DNA of 7,012 nt from positions 1 through 7,012 of the forward strand of contig JAVVFG010000232.1 in assembly GCA_032260445.1 (NCBI GenBank). Direction: 5' to 3'. The notes beneath the pieces were generated by a model. The model saw only the letters and a program-made list of their open reading frames with translations, was not told where the DNA came from and searched no databases. Shown here piece by piece: positions 5,369-7,012 of the stretch. Positions within the stretch are counted from its first letter, which is position 1, and each line of letters begins with the position of its first letter. The position numbers and the translations under genes are program-made. This stretch comes from JAAYYY01 sp032260445 (GTDB taxonomy: Bacteria > Chloroflexota > Anaerolineae > Promineifilales > Promineifilaceae).

Positions 5369-5504
5369 ATGAAACGCCCCATAACGAACCCCACCGCAGT
5401 CCGCGAAGCCATGCTCGCTGTCATGACCAAAGCCGTCCTCGCCAACCACGACCTCACCCCCTTCGACCCGGATACGCCCCTTGCGGACACAATCGCACGA
5501 CCGA
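5369..5504 (+). pseudogene. 5' remnant of a small gene with a leaderless-type start
   Basis: From ATG 5369 the frame encodes MKRPITNPTAVREAMLAVMT and continues through KAVLANHDLTPFDPDTPLAD, a plausible helical N-terminus. After about residue 45 the composition changes to Cys/Arg/Gln-rich sequence unlike a folded protein, although the frame stays open into the glycosyltransferase gene. A perfect TATAAT at 5355-5360 puts the expected transcription start at or just before the ATG, so the transcript would be leaderless; no Shine-Dalgarno is present. My reading is that a small gene kept its promoter and 5' end but lost its 3' end near 5500, where another frame becomes protein-like. Alternatively it is a real N-terminal extension of the glycosyltransferase, giving 455 residues. 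I do not recognise the family. Confidence 0.4.
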
Positions 5505-5630
5505 TTCAATGCCCGTCAGAAACTGGCTCTACCAACGTTCGCGCGCCTGATTGGACCAGACGCAGGACAAGGGTGGGGGCCGCAGCCGGCAGGCAGGATT
5601 GTCGCCAACAGTGCGGGAGGCCGAAGATAG
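5505..5630 (+). pseudogene. 3' remnant of an unidentified gene ending at the glycosyltransferase start
   Basis: In the frame ending with TAG at 5628-5630, the sequence from 5505 reads FNARQKLALPTFARLIGPDA and continues GQGWGPQPAGRIVANSAGGRR. This looks more protein-like than the overlapping frame that runs on from ATG 5369. The stop codon overlaps the GTG start of the glycosyltransferase by one base (TAGTG), the usual arrangement of translationally coupled genes. No start codon with a ribosome site lies upstream in this frame; it opens after a TGA at 5424-5426. I infer the tail of a gene that once preceded the glycosyltransferase in an operon and whose 5' part was lost. I cannot name the family. 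Chance openness over about 200 nt of GC-rich DNA is a real alternative. Confidence 0.35.
5615..5620 (+). promoter_or_regulatory. Shine-Dalgarno GGGAGG deciding the GTG start of the glycosyltransferase
   Basis: GGGAGG lies 9 nt before GTG 5630. Together with the overlapping TAG of the preceding frame (TAGTG), this is the main support for starting the glycosyltransferase at 5630 rather than 5369. Confidence 0.6.
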
Positions 5631-6736
5631 TGCGGCCGCTTCAGGCGGCACTGGCTGCCGTCGATTGGCGAGCCCTCCGCATCGTCGCTTTCACGGCAGG
5701 CGCACCCTTACTGGCCTGGCGTGCTCATCAGGTCTACCGGCGGCTGCCCCAGCTAGCGGCGACGCATTCCGCCAAATGCCTGCCGTCGCTGTCGATTATC
5801 ATCCCCGCGCGGAACGAAGCGGAGAACCTCTCGCGCCTGCTGCCGTCCTTGTCCGCCATCGACTATCCCGGCGACGTGGAAGTCATCGTTGTGGACGACG
5901 GCTCCATGGACGCGACGGCAGCGGTAGCGGCGCGCCACGGGATGAGGGTCATCCGGGTGGACGAGGTGCCGGCCGGTTGGCTGGGCAAGCCCCATGCCTG
6001 CCAGCAGGGCGCCCAGGCGGCGCGCGGTGACTGGCTGCTGTTTACCGACGCTGATACGGTTCACCAGCCAAAGGCGGCGGCAGCAGCAGTGGCCTACGCC
6101 GCCAGCCATGACCTCGACGGCCTCAGTCTCTGGCTGCGCAACGAATTCCGGGGGACAGCCGATGGTCTGGCGTTAATGGTCGCCCTCGCCGGCCTGTTTG
6201 CTATCCCCCAGGCACGGGCACTGCTCAACGGGCAGTTCATCCTGTTGCGTCGCGACGTTTACTGGGCGAACGGCGGGCATGCGCCCGTGGCGCACGAGGC
6301 GATGGAGGATTTGGCACTGGGCAGGCGATTGCAAGCGCTTGGTTATGTCGTTCCCCTACGGCGCGGCGAGCGCGTGGCGGCGGCGCGAATGTACCAGAGC
6401 CGGATGGAGTGGTGGTCGGGTCTCAGCCGCTGGGGTGGGCGCTCGCTACGATGGGCGGGCGTTGGATCATTCATCACGGGCGCCCTGATCACCGCGACGA
6501 TGTCGCCCATCCTGCGCCTGCGCGAGGCGCTGGCTGGAACCCTGCAGCTGCGCTGGGTCATGGTCGCGTGGGCAGTGGTGACCGCCGGCTTTCTACCGTG
6601 GGCGCGCAGCTTTGGCCATGGCTGGTGGGCCCTACTGGCTCCCGTCGGCGCCCTCCTCGTGCAAATAGCCGCTACCTGGGGTCTTGTTCGTGACGTGTTG
6701 GGGCGAGGCGCTTTGTGGAAAGACCGCACGGTGTAA
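5630..6736 (+). CDS. Family 2 membrane glycosyltransferase, CrtQ/HpnB-like
   Basis: From GTG 5630 the protein has 368 residues. An N-terminal hydrophobic segment (about 14-30) is followed by a GT-A catalytic domain: LSIIIPARNEAENL (54-67), nucleotide-binding VVDDGS (87-92), GWLGKPHACQQGA (116-128), the metal-binding DAD in LLFTDADTV (136-144), GQFILLRRDVYWANGG (201-216), the acidic AMEDLALGRRL (224-234), and QSRMEWWSGLSRWGGRSLRW (256-275). Two or three membrane segments follow (about 277-293, 308-324 and 330-352). The tail GRGALWKDRTV recalls the W-K-G-R-x-Y ending of carotenoid and hopanoid-associated GT2 enzymes. It probably transfers a sugar from a nucleotide donor to a lipid at the cytoplasmic membrane; the acceptor is unknown. 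GTG 5630 has GGGAGG at 5615-5620, 9 nt upstream. Starting at ATG 5369 would add 87 residues that do not resemble the family. Repeats C and D flank it. Confidence 0.88.
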   Translation: MRPLQAALAAVDWRALRIVAFTAGAPLLAWRAHQVYRRLPQLAATHSAKCLPSLSIIIPARNEAENLSRLLPSLSAIDYPGDVEVIVVDDGSMDATAAVAARHGMRVIRVDEVPAGWLGKPHACQQGAQAARGDWLLFTDADTVHQPKAAAAAVAYAASHDLDGLSLWLRNEFRGTADGLALMVALAGLFAIPQARALLNGQFILLRRDVYWANGGHAPVAHEAMEDLALGRRLQALGYVVPLRRGERVAAARMYQSRMEWWSGLSRWGGRSLRWAGVGSFITGALITATMSPILRLREALAGTLQLRWVMVAWAVVTAGFLPWARSFGHGWWALLAPVGALLVQIAATWGLVRDVLGRGALWKDRTV

Positions 6737-6750
6737 GCCGGCCCAGCGGC

Positions 6751-6797
6751 CCGCCAATCACACAAACCCGCCAATCCCATAACTCACAGTTCAGACA
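6751..6797 (+). repeat. Interspersed repeat, degenerate copy D1
   Basis: A decayed copy directly before D2. It keeps AATCACACA, AATCCCATA and CTCACAGTTCAGACA but has lost a base from one unit and lacks the CCGCTTCTAG box. It begins 15 nt after the glycosyltransferase stop codon. Confidence 0.7.
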
Positions 6798-6808
6798 GCC
6801 AACCGCCT

Positions 6809-6870
6809 CCGCTTCTAGCCGCCCCCCAATCATCTCAATCATTTAAATCCCACAAATCACAGTTCAGACA
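6809..6870 (+). repeat. Interspersed repeat, copy D2
   Basis: Box CCGCTTCTAG at 6809-6818, a 9-nt spacer, then the cleanest 43-bp block at 6828-6870: four 9-nt units (AATCATCTC, AATCATTTA, AATCCCACA, AATCACAGT) ending TTCAGACA. It lies downstream of the glycosyltransferase, in the same orientation as the other copies. Confidence 0.9.
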
Positions 6871-6910
6871 GCCGCCCGCCTCCCTCACCTCCGGCGCCGT
6901 CGATGATGCC

Positions 6911-7012
6911 ATGGTCCAACTCGATCATGCTGCTCAAGAACTCGCTTACCACCGCGTGAAATCAGTTGTTGCCTTGCTGGATGATCTGCCTAACGCTGTC
7001 GCTGGCCTACTA
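6911..7012 (+). CDS. Possible 5' end of a gene running off the window
   Basis: From ATG 6911 the frame stays open to the last base and reads MVQLDHAAQELAYHRVKSVV followed by ALLDDLPNAVAGLL, a plausible helical N-terminus. The other two + frames and all three - frames meet stop codons in this stretch. There is no Shine-Dalgarno before the ATG, and the frame is open upstream into the repeat without another likely start. With only 34 codons visible I cannot assign a family, and it may be non-coding. Confidence 0.3.
   Translation, partial: MVQLDHAAQELAYHRVKSVVALLDDLPNAVAGLL

Noticed and set aside
53..6870. CRISPR array or integron attC sites as explanation for the repeats
   Set aside because: Copies are kilobases apart with genes between them, not regular short spacers. 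The 9-nt units are too short for CRISPR. The blocks lack the GTTRRRY/RYYYAAC core sites of attC.

Overview
The window is a GC-rich bacterial segment with every convincing gene on the + strand. Shine-Dalgarno sites are clear (AGGAG, AAGGAG, AAAGGA, GGGAGG), and non-coding stretches are long and C/pyrimidine-rich. An interspersed repeat family, small accessory proteins (YggT-like, YtxH-like, DUF5661, cupin), a receiver-only response regulator and a CrtQ/HpnB-like glycosyltransferase would suit an uncultured or environmental lineage such as Chloroflexota. That assignment is a weak inference; no ribosomal or other marker gene is present.

Layout. 1-317: leader region with repeat copy A and a candidate promoter. 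318-1688: MgtE-type magnesium transporter. 1689-2271: long non-coding stretch with a weak terminator, repeat copy B and hairpins. 2272-3904: four small genes in a row (YggT-family membrane protein, YtxH-domain protein, DUF5661 protein, small cupin), closed by a good intrinsic terminator at 3955-4000; this looks like one transcription unit. 4243-4647: a receiver-only response regulator with a candidate promoter of its own. 4886-5095: an unrecognised 69-residue protein. 5096-5368: non-coding, with a tandem palindrome and repeat copy C. 5369-5630: debris of one or two small genes. 5630-6736: GT2 membrane glycosyltransferase. 6751-6870: a degenerate and an intact repeat copy. 6911 to the end: possible start of a further gene.

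The strongest unexplained signal is the repeat. Four copies carry a box (CCGCTTCTAG or one mismatch), a 9-11 nt spacer, and a 43-bp block built from 9-nt units that mostly start with AATC and end in TTCAGACA. All four lie in the same orientation, and they bracket the mgtE gene (A and B) and the glycosyltransferase region (C and D). The repeats' function is unknown; the bracketing may reflect recombination or insertion, or simple preference for intergenic DNA.

The genes do not form an evident single pathway: Mg2+ transport, envelope-associated small proteins, a signalling receiver and a lipid/carotenoid-type glycosyltransferase. No defence system, CRISPR array, transposase or RNA gene was found.
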